Under the pieces are notes generated by a model, which did no database searches, was not told the DNA's origin, and saw nothing but the letters and a program-made list of their open reading frames with translations. Source: Mycobacterium sp. (GTDB lineage: Bacteria; Actinomycetota; Actinomycetes; Mycobacteriales; Mycobacteriaceae). Taken from it: 37,403 nt of DNA. Both the position numbers and the translations under genes were made by a program. Every line of letters starts with the position of its first letter. The stretch's first letter is position 1. The DNA is taken from positions 1-37,403 of the forward strand of contig JAPLAO010000160.1 in assembly GCA_026393245.1 (NCBI GenBank). The letters run 5' to 3'. This document shows, piece by piece, positions 7,997 to 17,656 of this stretch.

Positions 7997-9127
7997 ATGG
8001 CCGACAATTCCCCCGCTGTCCATCCGTTCCGCATCGCCGTGCCCGACGGCGACCTCACCGACCTTCGTGAGCGGCTGAGCCGCACCCGGTGGCCGGAGCG
8101 CGAATGCGTGCCGGACTGGACCCAGGGCATCCCGCTGGATTACACCCGGGAGTTGGCCGCCTACTGGGCCGACGGATATGACTGGCGGGCCCGCGAGGCC
8201 GCGCTGAATCGCTTCGATCAGTTCGTTACCGACATCGACGGCATGGATATCCATTTCATTCACCAGCGCTGTGCGAACCCGGATGCGCTGCCGCTGATCA
8301 TCACCCACGGCTGGCCCGGTTCGATCGTCGAGTTCTCGAAGGTCATCGAGCCGCTGAGCCGCGACTTCCACGTGGTGTGCCCGTCACTGCCCGGCTATGG
8401 CTTCTCCGGCAAGCCCACTGCCGCTGGCTGGAACATTGAACGCATCGCGACGGCCTGGGACATCCTGATGAAGCGGCTCGGCTACGCCCGCTACGGCGCC
8501 CAGGGCGGCGACTGGGGTGCGGCTGTCACCACTCAGATCGGACGTAACGCCTCGGGCGACGGCGGCAACGGTTGCATCGCGATCCACACCAATATGCCCA
8601 TCGCCATGCCGACGCCGGAGGCGATGGCGGACCCGACGGCCGGCGAACAGGCGGCGCTTGAGGCCCTGATCCACCACCAGCGCTGGGGCATGGGGTACTC
8701 CGAGGAGCAATCCACCCGGCCGCAGACCCTGGGTTACGGGCTGGTCGATTCGCCGGTGGCGCAGATGGCGTGGATCGTCGAGAAGTTCTGGGCGTGGACC
8801 GACTGCGACGGTCACCCCGAGAACGTCCTGAGCCGAGACGAGTTGCTGGACAACGTGATGCTGTACTGGGCCACCGCGTCGGGCGCATCGTCGGCCCGGC
8901 TCTATTGGGAGAGCTTCAAGAACCTCGCCGAAGGCGGCCGGGTCGAGGTGCCGACCGGCATAGCGGCCTTCCCCAAGGAGATCCTGCGGGCGCCGCGGCG
9001 GTGGTGCGAGCCGAAGTACAACATCACGCACTGGACTGACATGCCGCGCGGCGGGCACTTCGCCGCGTTCGAACAACCGGAGTTGTTCGTCGACGACGTG
9101 CGCACCTTCTTCAGCACCATCGGCTGA
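7997..9127 (+). CDS. Epoxide hydrolase (alpha/beta-hydrolase with EHN domain)
   Basis: Enzyme of 376 residues that opens epoxides to vicinal diols. It has the N-terminal EHN domain of microsomal-type epoxide hydrolases (FRIAVPDGDLTDLRERL, about 11-27) followed by an alpha/beta-hydrolase core. HGWPGS at 104-109 is the oxyanion-hole motif, GGDWG at 170-174 carries the nucleophile Asp172, and RGGHFAAFEQP near the C-terminus carries the catalytic His354. Length and motif order are normal. It is divergent from the P450 operon with a 41-bp shared promoter region. This suggests, but does not prove, that it processes epoxides formed by the P450 or otherwise acts with it. It ends 3 bp from the convergent squalene/phytoene synthase gene. 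Confidence 0.93.
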   Translation: MADNSPAVHPFRIAVPDGDLTDLRERLSRTRWPERECVPDWTQGIPLDYTRELAAYWADGYDWRAREAALNRFDQFVTDIDGMDIHFIHQRCANPDALPLIITHGWPGSIVEFSKVIEPLSRDFHVVCPSLPGYGFSGKPTAAGWNIERIATAWDILMKRLGYARYGAQGGDWGAAVTTQIGRNASGDGGNGCIAIHTNMPIAMPTPEAMADPTAGEQAALEALIHHQRWGMGYSEEQSTRPQTLGYGLVDSPVAQMAWIVEKFWAWTDCDGHPENVLSRDELLDNVMLYWATASGASSARLYWESFKNLAEGGRVEVPTGIAAFPKEILRAPRRWCEPKYNITHWTDMPRGGHFAAFEQPELFVDDVRTFFSTIG

Positions 9128-9130
9128 GGG

Positions 9131-10219
9131 TTACGGCGCCAGCGCGGCCGTCTGCAGCGTGTCACGGATCGCGCGTTCGTAGTCCTGACTGAGGCTGCGG
9201 ATGGCGTCGTCATCGACTGCCAGCGAGGCGGCGTCGTGAATGCACCGGACCATCGTCGATCGGTCGATTTTGATCTGATGTCCGGCCGTGAACAGTTTCG
9301 ACCGGTGCCGGGCCGCGCTTAGGATCGTCTCGTACGCCGGCAGTAAACACATCAGGGAGGCGATACGATAGCCCTTGGCCCGTTGTGGCACGTCCAGCAC
9401 ATACGTTGTGGCGCTTCGCAACTCGGTGAGAATATCGTCGAGCAGATCCTGAATCCAACCGACCGGCGCGCCGCCCAATTCCAACGGTGTGTGGTCGATG
9501 TCGCGCAGCCACTCATCGGGTAGGTAGCAGATCTGACGTTCGAGGTCTTCGGCGAAATCCTTGAGTACGTTGGTCTTCTGCAGTGCGCGGCCACAGGCCT
9601 GGCTTCCTGCCAGCAGGCTCGTCGCCTCGGCGCACGACAACCCGTAGTGGTCGATGACGAGCTCGGTGCCCAACCCGCCCACGGTGCCGGCCACCGAGTA
9701 GCAGTAGTCGTTATAGGCATCGACAGTCGTTAGCACCCGCACGTCACGGTGCAGCGTCACCGACGCAGCCTGCGCCGGGTCGCAGACCGCTTCCATGCCC
9801 TTGGCCATCAGCGCAATCCAGTTCCGCAGAATCGAGCGCGTGCGGGTCGGAAAGCTGGCGTAGATCAACCACAGTGGCAATCCGCCCTCGAGTGTCATCA
9901 ACGCCCGCTCGTCCGCCGATAGTCCGGGCCAGGATGCCGCTTCCCATTCGGCCAGCAGAGCGGGCGCGGATTCGGGCTCGGCTAGCAGTCCGGTGAACTC
10001 GGCGAAGCGCTGCTGCTGCCACGCCAGGGGTTGACCGCAGTCCTCGATATTGTCCAGCGCGCGACAAAGCAGATAGGCGGTCGCCATATAGTCCTGTAGT
10101 GGGTCCTCCAACCAGGGGACGACCAGTGCGAAGGACCGTGACACCCGGTCCATCGTGATTGTGAGATAGCGACGCTGCATCGGTTTGAGTGTGTAGACGT
10201 CGAAAAGCATGGAGGTCAT
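9131..10219 (-). CDS. Squalene/phytoene synthase family protein
   Basis: Head-to-head prenyl-diphosphate condensing enzyme of 362 residues, with start ATG at 10219 (MTSMLFDVYTL). I prefer this to the track start at 10267 because GAAAGG lies about 8-10 nt upstream. The first Asp-rich motif is DNIED (56-60) in LLCRALDNIED and the second is NVLKDFAED (217-225); together they bind the Mg-diphosphates. RVSRSFALVVPWL near residue 25 is the usual family N-terminus. At 362 residues it is longer than CrtM/CrtB/HpnD enzymes (about 280-310) and nearer to squalene synthases of the longer type. Whether it makes squalene, dehydrosqualene (C30) or phytoene (C40) cannot be told from sequence. It is divergent from the hydratase-glycosyltransferase-acyltransferase-desaturase operon, which points to carotenoid rather than hopanoid synthesis. 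Confidence 0.88.
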   Translation of the reverse strand: MTSMLFDVYTLKPMQRRYLTITMDRVSRSFALVVPWLEDPLQDYMATAYLLCRALDNIEDCGQPLAWQQQRFAEFTGLLAEPESAPALLAEWEAASWPGLSADERALMTLEGGLPLWLIYASFPTRTRSILRNWIALMAKGMEAVCDPAQAASVTLHRDVRVLTTVDAYNDYCYSVAGTVGGLGTELVIDHYGLSCAEATSLLAGSQACGRALQKTNVLKDFAEDLERQICYLPDEWLRDIDHTPLELGGAPVGWIQDLLDDILTELRSATTYVLDVPQRAKGYRIASLMCLLPAYETILSAARHRSKLFTAGHQIKIDRSTMVRCIHDAASLAVDDDAIRSLSQDYERAIRDTLQTAALAP

Positions 10220-10380
10220 GTCCGGTTGCCTTTCACAAAACACCGGCGTGAGCGGGTGATGGCCCACGAGTGCGATGACGTTAGCCTAGATCCCGTAGGT
10301 TCCGGGCCCACCCCGGGCCGGATTCCGGAGGCCTTCTGATTACGATCTGTTCTGCCGACTGTGCGCCCGACCCCGCAGTT
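10220..10380. promoter_or_regulatory. Divergent intergenic region of the carotenoid-type cluster
   Basis: This 161-bp gap separates the synthase (minus) from the CrtC-like gene (plus) and must hold both promoters. On the plus strand TAGCCT (10283-10288) and TAGGTT (near 10296) resemble -10 boxes, and GGAGG at 10327-10331 resembles a ribosome site that lies about 50 nt before the first in-frame ATG. On the minus strand GAAAGG precedes the synthase ATG. I see no clear operator palindrome. Confidence 0.4.
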
Positions 10381-11469
10381 ATGCGAAGTCCGGGCGGCTT
10401 CACCTGGTTTTACGTCGACATCGTCGACGATCAGGGCCAGGGCGCGACCCTCATCTGGTCCTGGGGGCTGCCCTTTCTGCCCGGCTACGCCGCGGCGTCG
10501 CGCGCCGGTCGGCCGCAACTGCCGGTCGAGCGTCCCAGCGTCAATCTGGTCGTCTACGGCGGCGGCCGCGAACGGTTTTATCTGCTCTCCGAATTTCCGC
10601 CCGATCAGTGCTCCTGGGGTGATGACGGAAGGTCCTGGCGGATCGGCGACTGTTCCTTCGCCTGGATCGATACCCCGGGTGCTGCTGGTGCGGCCCCGAC
10701 CCGCGAGTTGCATGCCACCCTCGACCTCGCCCTGCCCACTGGCGGCCGGGCCACCGGGCAGTTGTGGCTCTCCGGATCGCTGCGCCGCGACTCGGAGAGC
10801 GCCGATGCCGGTGTGCCCGCCGATCCCGCCTGCACGCACCGGTGGACGCCGATGATCGGCGCGAGTCGGGGCGGACTGGAATTGCAGACCCCCGGCGGAG
10901 CGCTGCGGGTCGAGGGCAGCGGTTATCACGACCGCAACAGCGGCGCGCAACCTTTGCACGGTCTGGGTGTTCAAAGTTGGTGGTGGGGCCGGCTCGCGCT
11001 GCCTGGCCGCGACCTGATCTTCTACCGCCTGCAGCCCACCGCCGACGGAGCCGCCGCGCGCGACCTGGTTGTGGAACTCGCCGCCGACGGCACCAGCCGT
11101 GTCCGCGAGGATGCCGGCCTTGCGGTCAGCGGCTTACGGCGCAGCGCGTGGGGGCTGCGCTGGCCCACCGGTGCCACCTTCGCCGATCCGGACGGCCGGC
11201 CGGTCCAGGTGGAAGTCAGTGCGCTGCTCGACAACGGGCCGTTCTATCAGCGCTATCAGCTGCGGGGTCGCTGCGGGTCGGATGAGGGCTACGGGATCGG
11301 CGAGAACCTGGTACCCGATCGGGTCGATACGCACCTGCTGCGGCCGCTGGTGCGGATGCGCGTGCATCGGGCCGCCGGCCCCAACTCGATGTGGCTGCCG
11401 CTGTTCTCCGGCGACCGCGAGGGCCGGTTGGGTAGATTGCTGCGCGGGACCGCGGGGGCGCGGGTATGA
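10381..11469 (+). CDS. CrtC-like carotenoid 1,2-hydratase (lipocalin-like fold)
   Basis: Protein of 362 residues resembling the CrtC/hydroxyneurosporene synthase family, which adds water to the terminal C1-C2 double bond of acyclic carotenoids. The N-terminal PGGFTWFYVDIVDDQGQGA and the central GSGYHDRNSG followed by WWWGRLALPGRD match the family's first-strand and G-Y-H-D-x-N / W-x-W-G-R signatures. No membrane segment is apparent. The reading frame is open back to about 10285, and a GGAGG box precedes a CTG/ATT at 10336-10341, so the real start may be upstream and non-AUG; ATG 10381 has no ribosome site. The stop overlaps the next ATG as ATGA. The product would give the hydroxyl that the next two genes could glycosylate and acylate. 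The family also includes AttH-type proteins of other function. Confidence 0.7.
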   Translation: MRSPGGFTWFYVDIVDDQGQGATLIWSWGLPFLPGYAAASRAGRPQLPVERPSVNLVVYGGGRERFYLLSEFPPDQCSWGDDGRSWRIGDCSFAWIDTPGAAGAAPTRELHATLDLALPTGGRATGQLWLSGSLRRDSESADAGVPADPACTHRWTPMIGASRGGLELQTPGGALRVEGSGYHDRNSGAQPLHGLGVQSWWWGRLALPGRDLIFYRLQPTADGAAARDLVVELAADGTSRVREDAGLAVSGLRRSAWGLRWPTGATFADPDGRPVQVEVSALLDNGPFYQRYQLRGRCGSDEGYGIGENLVPDRVDTHLLRPLVRMRVHRAAGPNSMWLPLFSGDREGRLGRLLRGTAGARV

Positions 11470-12647
11470 GCTTTGGCGGACCCCGGGCGTTGGCCGCCCT
11501 GCTGGCTCTGCCCGCGCTGATGCCGCTGGGCCTGGTGGCGTTCAACGCGGTGTGCTGGACCCGTGGCCGCGCGCTGCCCGAGGCGGCCGCAGCCGCACCG
11601 GACGGCATCAGCGTGCTGATACCGGCACGTGACGAGGTGGCCAATATCGAGCGCTGCGTCCGATCCGTCGACGCCGCGCACGGCCCGATCGCCGAGATCA
11701 TCGTCTACGACGACGGCTCCACTGACGGCACCGATGCGGTGCTTACGCGCCTGCAGGCCGAACTGCCACGCCTACGGGTGGTTACCGGTGACACGCTGCC
11801 GGTTGGCTGGGTCGGCAAACCGTATGCGCTGCAACGACTTAGCGCGCTGGCCGACTGCGACGTAATTCTGAATATCGACGCCGATGTCACACTGCGCGCC
11901 GACGGTGTACTACGGATGCTGTCATTGCTCGGCACGGCCGAGCAGGTGACGGGCGGACTTGGCGCCGCGGTGGTGACGGCGGTGCCCCAGCAGCGCACCG
12001 GAAGCTTCGTCGAACGGTTGATGATGCCGCTGTTGCATCTGTCCTATGTGGCATGGCTGCCGATGCCGCTGGTCTACCGGACCCGCGACCCGCGGGTGCT
12101 GGCGGCCAACGGACAGCTACTGATGATCCGCCGTAGCGCGCTCGAGGCGGTGGGCGGCTGGTCACGGGTGCGTGCCGAACTCGTCGATGACATGGCAATG
12201 TGCCGCGCGGTCAAACAGGGCGGCGGGCGGGTCGTCTTCGCCGACGGCGACCGGATGGCCGAGTGCCGGATGTACCCGGATGCCACCGCACTCATGCGTG
12301 GTTTCGCCAAGAACTTCTACGAGGGCATCGGCGGACATCCTGTGGCGATGATCGTCGTGATGGGTTTGCACGTGGTGTTGTTCGTCGCGCCCTACGTGGC
12401 GCTGCCCCTGGCACTGGCAACCGGCGCTGGGCAGGTGGCCGCCGCCGCCGCGGTCGGCGTGGCAGCCAACGTGTGTCTGCGGCTGATCATGGCGCTGCGA
12501 TACGGCCACACTCCGCTCAGCGTGCTGCTGCATCCGGTGGCTGTACTGGCCATGATGGGCGTGCTGGGCACCAGCTATCGGTGGAGCCGCCGCGGCGACA
12601 TCCGCTGGCGCGGGCGTTCCTACCCCGCCCGCGCCGAGCGCGCGTGA
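11466..12647 (+). CDS. GT2 glycosyltransferase, membrane-associated (carotenoid glycosyltransferase-like)
   Basis: Family 2 GT-A glycosyltransferase of 393 residues. An N-terminal membrane segment (about 7-28) precedes the catalytic domain. ISVLIPARDE begins the nucleotide-sugar fold, DDGSTDGT is at 82-89, GWVGKPYAL near 114-122 is typical of the CrtQ/CruC/HpnB-like subgroup, and DAD at 138-140 is the metal-binding DxD. LVDDMAM near 240 is the likely catalytic-base region. The C-terminus holds two to three hydrophobic segments. In this operon it probably transfers a sugar to the hydroxyl placed by the CrtC-like enzyme, the order known for acylated carotenoid glucosides. A hopanoid or other lipid acceptor cannot be excluded. 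It is joined to both neighbours by 4-bp overlaps (ATGA upstream, GTGA downstream). Confidence 0.82.
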   Translation: MSFGGPRALAALLALPALMPLGLVAFNAVCWTRGRALPEAAAAAPDGISVLIPARDEVANIERCVRSVDAAHGPIAEIIVYDDGSTDGTDAVLTRLQAELPRLRVVTGDTLPVGWVGKPYALQRLSALADCDVILNIDADVTLRADGVLRMLSLLGTAEQVTGGLGAAVVTAVPQQRTGSFVERLMMPLLHLSYVAWLPMPLVYRTRDPRVLAANGQLLMIRRSALEAVGGWSRVRAELVDDMAMCRAVKQGGGRVVFADGDRMAECRMYPDATALMRGFAKNFYEGIGGHPVAMIVVMGLHVVLFVAPYVALPLALATGAGQVAAAAAVGVAANVCLRLIMALRYGHTPLSVLLHPVAVLAMMGVLGTSYRWSRRGDIRWRGRSYPARAERA

Positions 12648-13444
12648 ACACCGACGGTAAGGCCTTGGCCCGGGCCGGGGACTCCCGCCGACCGGCCTTC
12701 CTTCGCGTCACCCGGCCGTATGCGCGCCGCCGCGTTGCATGCGGTCTGGACGGGCTGTGGGTGCACGGCTTACCCGACGCCCGTGCCGCCCTGGCTGATC
12801 GACCCATCATCTTCGCGGCCAACCACGTCGCGTGGTGGGATCCGTTGGTTCTGCTGGTGCTCGATGAAGCCCTCGGCGGAGTGGGCTGGGCGATGGTGGA
12901 CGTCCGGAGTATTCGCAGCCTGCCTTTCCTGGGCTGGCTCGGCGCCCTGCCACTGGACCGCAGCACCCCCGACCGCGCCCGGGAATGCCTGCAAGCCAGC
13001 GCCGACCTGTTGGATCGGCCCGGCCGCGCGCTGTGGATCTTCCCGCAGGGCCGGCAGCGTCCGGCCCACCTGCGTCCGCTGGACTTCAAGGGGGGTCTGG
13101 GCATCCTGCATGAACACAATCCGGTTGATCTGGTCGCGGTGAGCCTCGACTACGTGTTCTTGGAACGGGACCGCCCGGCCGCGCTGGTGCGCTTCTCGAC
13201 GCCGATCTCCGGCGCGGTCGCCGGTGGGCCGATGCCCGCGGTGGAGAGCGCAGTACTGGATGGGCTGGATGTTATCGACAGCGCCGTGACGGCGGCGACT
13301 GACGGACACCGGGCCCGCACGCACCCGGGCGACCCGCTGCCCGGCTTCAGCGCACTGGTGCCGCCACGGGGACGGGCGGCCCGGGATAGCCTCGGCTCCC
13401 GGATGCTGCGGGCCGCCGGACGCGGGGATCCGCATGTCAGTTGA
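12644..13444 (+). CDS. PlsC-family 1-acyltransferase (CrtO/CruD-like role proposed)
   Basis: Acyltransferase of 266 residues. The GTG at 12644 overlaps the preceding stop as GTGA; the track ORF starting at 12200 is an out-of-frame extension through the glycosyltransferase. The HX4D catalytic motif is NHVAWWD (H61, D66). LPLDRSTPDRA near 101 corresponds to block II, and IFPQGRQRP near 131-139 to block III (usually F-P-E-G-x-R; here Gln replaces Glu). Known PlsC-family members acylate glycerol phosphates, but in staphyloxanthin (CrtO) and chlorobactene-glucoside (CruD) pathways an acyltransferase puts a fatty acid on the sugar. The operon position directly after a glycosyltransferase supports the latter, as inference. 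The 3' end overlaps the desaturase start by 11 bp. Confidence 0.82.
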   Translation: MNTDGKALARAGDSRRPAFLRVTRPYARRRVACGLDGLWVHGLPDARAALADRPIIFAANHVAWWDPLVLLVLDEALGGVGWAMVDVRSIRSLPFLGWLGALPLDRSTPDRARECLQASADLLDRPGRALWIFPQGRQRPAHLRPLDFKGGLGILHEHNPVDLVAVSLDYVFLERDRPAALVRFSTPISGAVAGGPMPAVESAVLDGLDVIDSAVTAATDGHRARTHPGDPLPGFSALVPPRGRAARDSLGSRMLRAAGRGDPHVS

Positions 13445-14793
13445 GCGTGGCGCCGATGTGCTGGTGATCGGCGCCGGTATCGGCGGACTGGCAGCCGCAC
13501 TTGCACTGGCTGCCCGCGGAGTGGGCGTGCGGGTACTCGAGGCCGGGTCGCGGCCGGGTGGCAAGGCCGGCACCGTCGAGTTGGACGGGGTGCGGGTCGA
13601 GACCGGCCCCAGCGTGCTGACCCTGCCCGAGGTGTTCGGTGGACTGTTCGCCCGCGCCGGTGTCCGCCTCGACGACGTGGTGGGCCTGCGTCGGCTGGAC
13701 CCGGGTTTCCGCTACCACTACGCCGACGGCGCTGTGCTGGACGTCGCCCACGATCCGCACCAGACGCTCGCCAACGTCCGATCGACACTGGGGCCGGTGG
13801 CGGAGCGTGAACTCGGGTCGTTCCTGGGCTACAGCCGCTCTATCTGGGCGGCGGCTGCTCCGCACTTCGTCGAGGGTCCGGCCCCGACATGGGCGGCAAT
13901 GGTCGGCCTCGCGCTGCGTCACCCGCGCGCGGTGGCGGCCATTGATCCGATGCGCAGCATGGCCGCCGGTATCGACCGCCACGTTCGGGAGCCGCATCTG
14001 CGGATGCTGCTGCGCCGTTACGCGACCTATAACGGCAGCGATCCCCGCAGCGCCCCGGCCACCCTGAATTGTATTGCGCACATTGAACTTTCCCTCGGTG
14101 GCTATGGCGTGCAGGGCGGCATCAGTGCGCTGGTGTCGGCGATGGCCGCTACCATCGAGGCCCGCGGCGGTGTTATCGAGTGTGGGGTTCCGGTCGAGCG
14201 GGTGGTGGTGCGCGACGGTGTAGCGGTCGGTGTCGAGTTGGCTGGCCGATCGCCGACCGCATGAGGTGCTGTTCCCGGCCGACTACGACGCGGAATTCGC
14301 CGATATCTTTGACCGTGACCGCCCGCCGGTGGCGCCAACGGTTTACCTGTGCGCGCAGGAACGCTGCCACGGACTGACCGGGTGGGGTGACGCCGAACCG
14401 GTATTCGCGATGGCCAACGCCCCGGCCGAACCCGAGCACGGATCGCGGGCGTCGGAGGTCTGGACCACGCTGGAGGCGGCGATGGAACGTCGGATTCGGG
14501 AGGCGGGACGCTGGAGCGACGGTGACTCGCTGGTCTGGCGGCGCACCCCGGCGGATCTGGCCGCCGAATTCCCCGGCAGCCGCGGCGCCATCTACGGCGC
14601 GGCCAGCAATGACCGGTTCGCCGCGTTCAAGCGCCCACCCAATCGGGTGCGGGGTATGCGTGGGCTGTACCTCGCCTCCGGCAGCGCCCACCCCGGCGGC
14701 GGCGTGCCGATGGCCGGACTCTCCGGCCTCGCCGCCGCTGACTGCCTCGGCGAAGACCTTGGTCTTTCGACGCTGTCACCGTCGCCCGGTTAG
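13434..14793 (+). pseudogene. CrtI/CrtN/CrtD-type carotenoid desaturase, broken by internal deletion and frameshift
   Basis: Two frames together make one FAD-dependent phytoene/dehydrosqualene desaturase-like protein. Frame one (13434-14264) has the dinucleotide motif GAGIGG (13-18), then EAGSRPGGKAGT, ETGPSVLTLPEVF and YATYNGSDPR, and ends at GVELAGRSPTA-stop. Frame two (from about 14240 to 14793) reads LADRRPHEVLFPADYDAEF through to the C-terminal FAD-binding segment LYLASGSAHPGGGVPMAG. In the family these halves are joined by about 60 residues (substrate-domain segment with the ADAVVSN-D type motif) that are absent here. Intact enzymes are about 490-520 residues, while the parts sum to about 450. 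A deletion near a short CTGGC/TTGGC repeat around 14240-14255 explains the shift. As read, no full-length enzyme is made. Confidence 0.78.
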
Positions 14794-14796
14794 CAT
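14791..14796 (+). promoter_or_regulatory. Putative -10 box of the lipoprotein gene
   Basis: TAGCAT starts within the stop codon of the broken desaturase and lies 8 nt before the lipoprotein ATG at 14805. No Shine-Dalgarno intervenes, so a leaderless transcript independent of the carotenoid operon is possible. Confidence 0.4.
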
Positions 14797-14804
14797 CGTT
14801 GCCC

Positions 14805-15482
14805 ATGCGGCTGCGGGTGGCACTGATCGCCTCGACGGCCCTTGCGCTCGCCGGTTGTGCACACACCGTGTCCGGTGCCGCGCGGTGGGACCGCGCAATG
14901 TCGATGACCGGACTGCGGGTGACCGACGCCGATCAGGTTCTGCTCGGCCCGGCAGAGATCGGCGACGTCGTCGGGGTCAGGCTGCAGGTCGACGCTGACC
15001 GGTCCCGTCCCATCGTCGGGGCATCGGCGGTGCCGGCCTGCTCGGCTCTGGACGCGGTCGGAATGTCGGCGTTCATGGGTGACTCCTGGTCGAAGTTCCA
15101 TGTGCTGTTGTTCACCGACGGCGACGCCCACGAACACGTGTTGGCCGAGGCCGTTGCGGTATACCCGGACAGCGGCGCGGCTGCTGCCGCATTCATCATG
15201 GCAACCCGCGCTGCGAAGGCGTGCGACGGTCAGCGCGCCCTGGGCACCGGTGGTGATGCCGCCTGGAGCTTCAGCGTTCCGGCGATCGACGCCGACACCG
15301 TACGCTGGCGCAAACAGCAGATCGGCATCCCGTTGACCTGGGTGTGCCATGGCGAGGCACGGTTGCGCAATAACGCTGTCCTGCAAGCGATGTCATGCCG
15401 GGCTGACGACGACGGCCGGGTCACCGTTACCGCGATCACGGACCGGATGTCGGCAACTGTGTGGGAGTTGTCGGGCCGTTGA
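14805..15482 (+). CDS. Lipoprotein with PknH-ectodomain-like sensor domain
   Basis: Exported protein of 225 residues. A signal peptide ends in the lipobox LALAGC, so it should be lipid-anchored on the outer face of the membrane. I use ATG 14805 (MRLRVALIAS) rather than the track's upstream TTG at 14799. The mature part resembles the extracellular domain of the mycobacterial kinase PknH and related Lpp lipoproteins. Four cysteines, in VPACSAL, AKACDGQ, TWVCHGE and AMSCRAD, are spaced as for the two disulfides of that fold. The ligand is unknown. It follows the desaturase by 11 bp but probably has its own promoter, so membership of the carotenoid operon is uncertain. Its last 47 bp overlap the convergent small gene downstream. 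Confidence 0.75.
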   Translation: MRLRVALIASTALALAGCAHTVSGAARWDRAMSMTGLRVTDADQVLLGPAEIGDVVGVRLQVDADRSRPIVGASAVPACSALDAVGMSAFMGDSWSKFHVLLFTDGDAHEHVLAEAVAVYPDSGAAAAAFIMATRAAKACDGQRALGTGGDAAWSFSVPAIDADTVRWRKQQIGIPLTWVCHGEARLRNNAVLQAMSCRADDDGRVTVTAITDRMSATVWELSGR

Positions 15483-15714
15483 GGCCTGCGGCGAATCGTC
15501 GCACCGATTCCGCGGCTGCTGCAGCGGCGTTGTCGTGTCCCGGTTGTGCACGCGAGGTGACGGTGCCGCTTCGCGGATCCAGCACGACCTCCGCGAGTGG
15601 GTCGCCGGTGGTGGGTTCACAGACCGCCCACGCGTAGCAGGCGTCAGATGCCCACTCCTCGGGGCGCAGCGGCAGCAGATACCACGCACCGGCGTTGATC
15701 TCGACCGGTTCCAC
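15436..15714 (-). CDS. Small conserved-looking protein of unknown function
   Basis: A 92-residue frame 17 bp downstream of accA3 on the same strand, with start GTG at 15714 (MEPVEINAGAWYLLPLRPEE). The middle, YAWAVCEPTTGDPLAEVVLD, has the look of a folded domain and of the first strands of mycobacterial GNAT acetyltransferases, but the fold would be far too short for an intact acetyltransferase. It may be an internally deleted or truncated remnant. No membrane segment or signal peptide is visible. The start lacks a properly spaced ribosome site, since GAAGG abuts it. It overlaps the 3' end of the lipoprotein gene tail-to-tail by 47 bp. I consider it a plausible gene rather than a shadow, because its composition is protein-like and it fits the accA3 transcript. 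Confidence 0.5.
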   Translation of the reverse strand: MEPVEINAGAWYLLPLRPEEWASDACYAWAVCEPTTGDPLAEVVLDPRSGTVTSRAQPGHDNAAAAAAESVRRFAAGLNGPTTPTQLPTSGP

Positions 15715-15731
15715 CTTCGTGTGGTGGCCGG

Positions 15732-17556
<1,825 letters not shown>

Positions 17557-17643
17557 AGGTTCGCACGGGAGTCTAGAGCGTGGCCGTTCGGACATCGCTG
17601 CCGACGTCAATCCACAGTCTCGAGTTCTGTCGGCCCCTCCCAT

Positions 17644-17649
17644 TACTAT
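17644..17649 (+). promoter_or_regulatory. Putative -10 box of the DUF222/HNH gene
   Basis: TACTAT is followed by 7 nt and then ATG at 17657. No ribosome site is present, so the transcript is probably leaderless. This supports starting the HNH protein at 17657 rather than at the track's 17384. Confidence 0.5.
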
Positions 17650-17656
17650 CGAATGT

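Noticed and set aside
12200-12643. N-terminal extension of the acyltransferase ORF
   Set aside because: It is an out-of-frame reading of the glycosyltransferase; GTG 12644 overlaps the previous stop and starts a normal PlsC-type protein.
9131-14793. Direct equivalence to the staphyloxanthin operon
   Set aside because: The set of activities is similar, but there is no CrtP-like oxidase, the synthase is longer, and a CrtC-like hydratase is present, so the product should differ.
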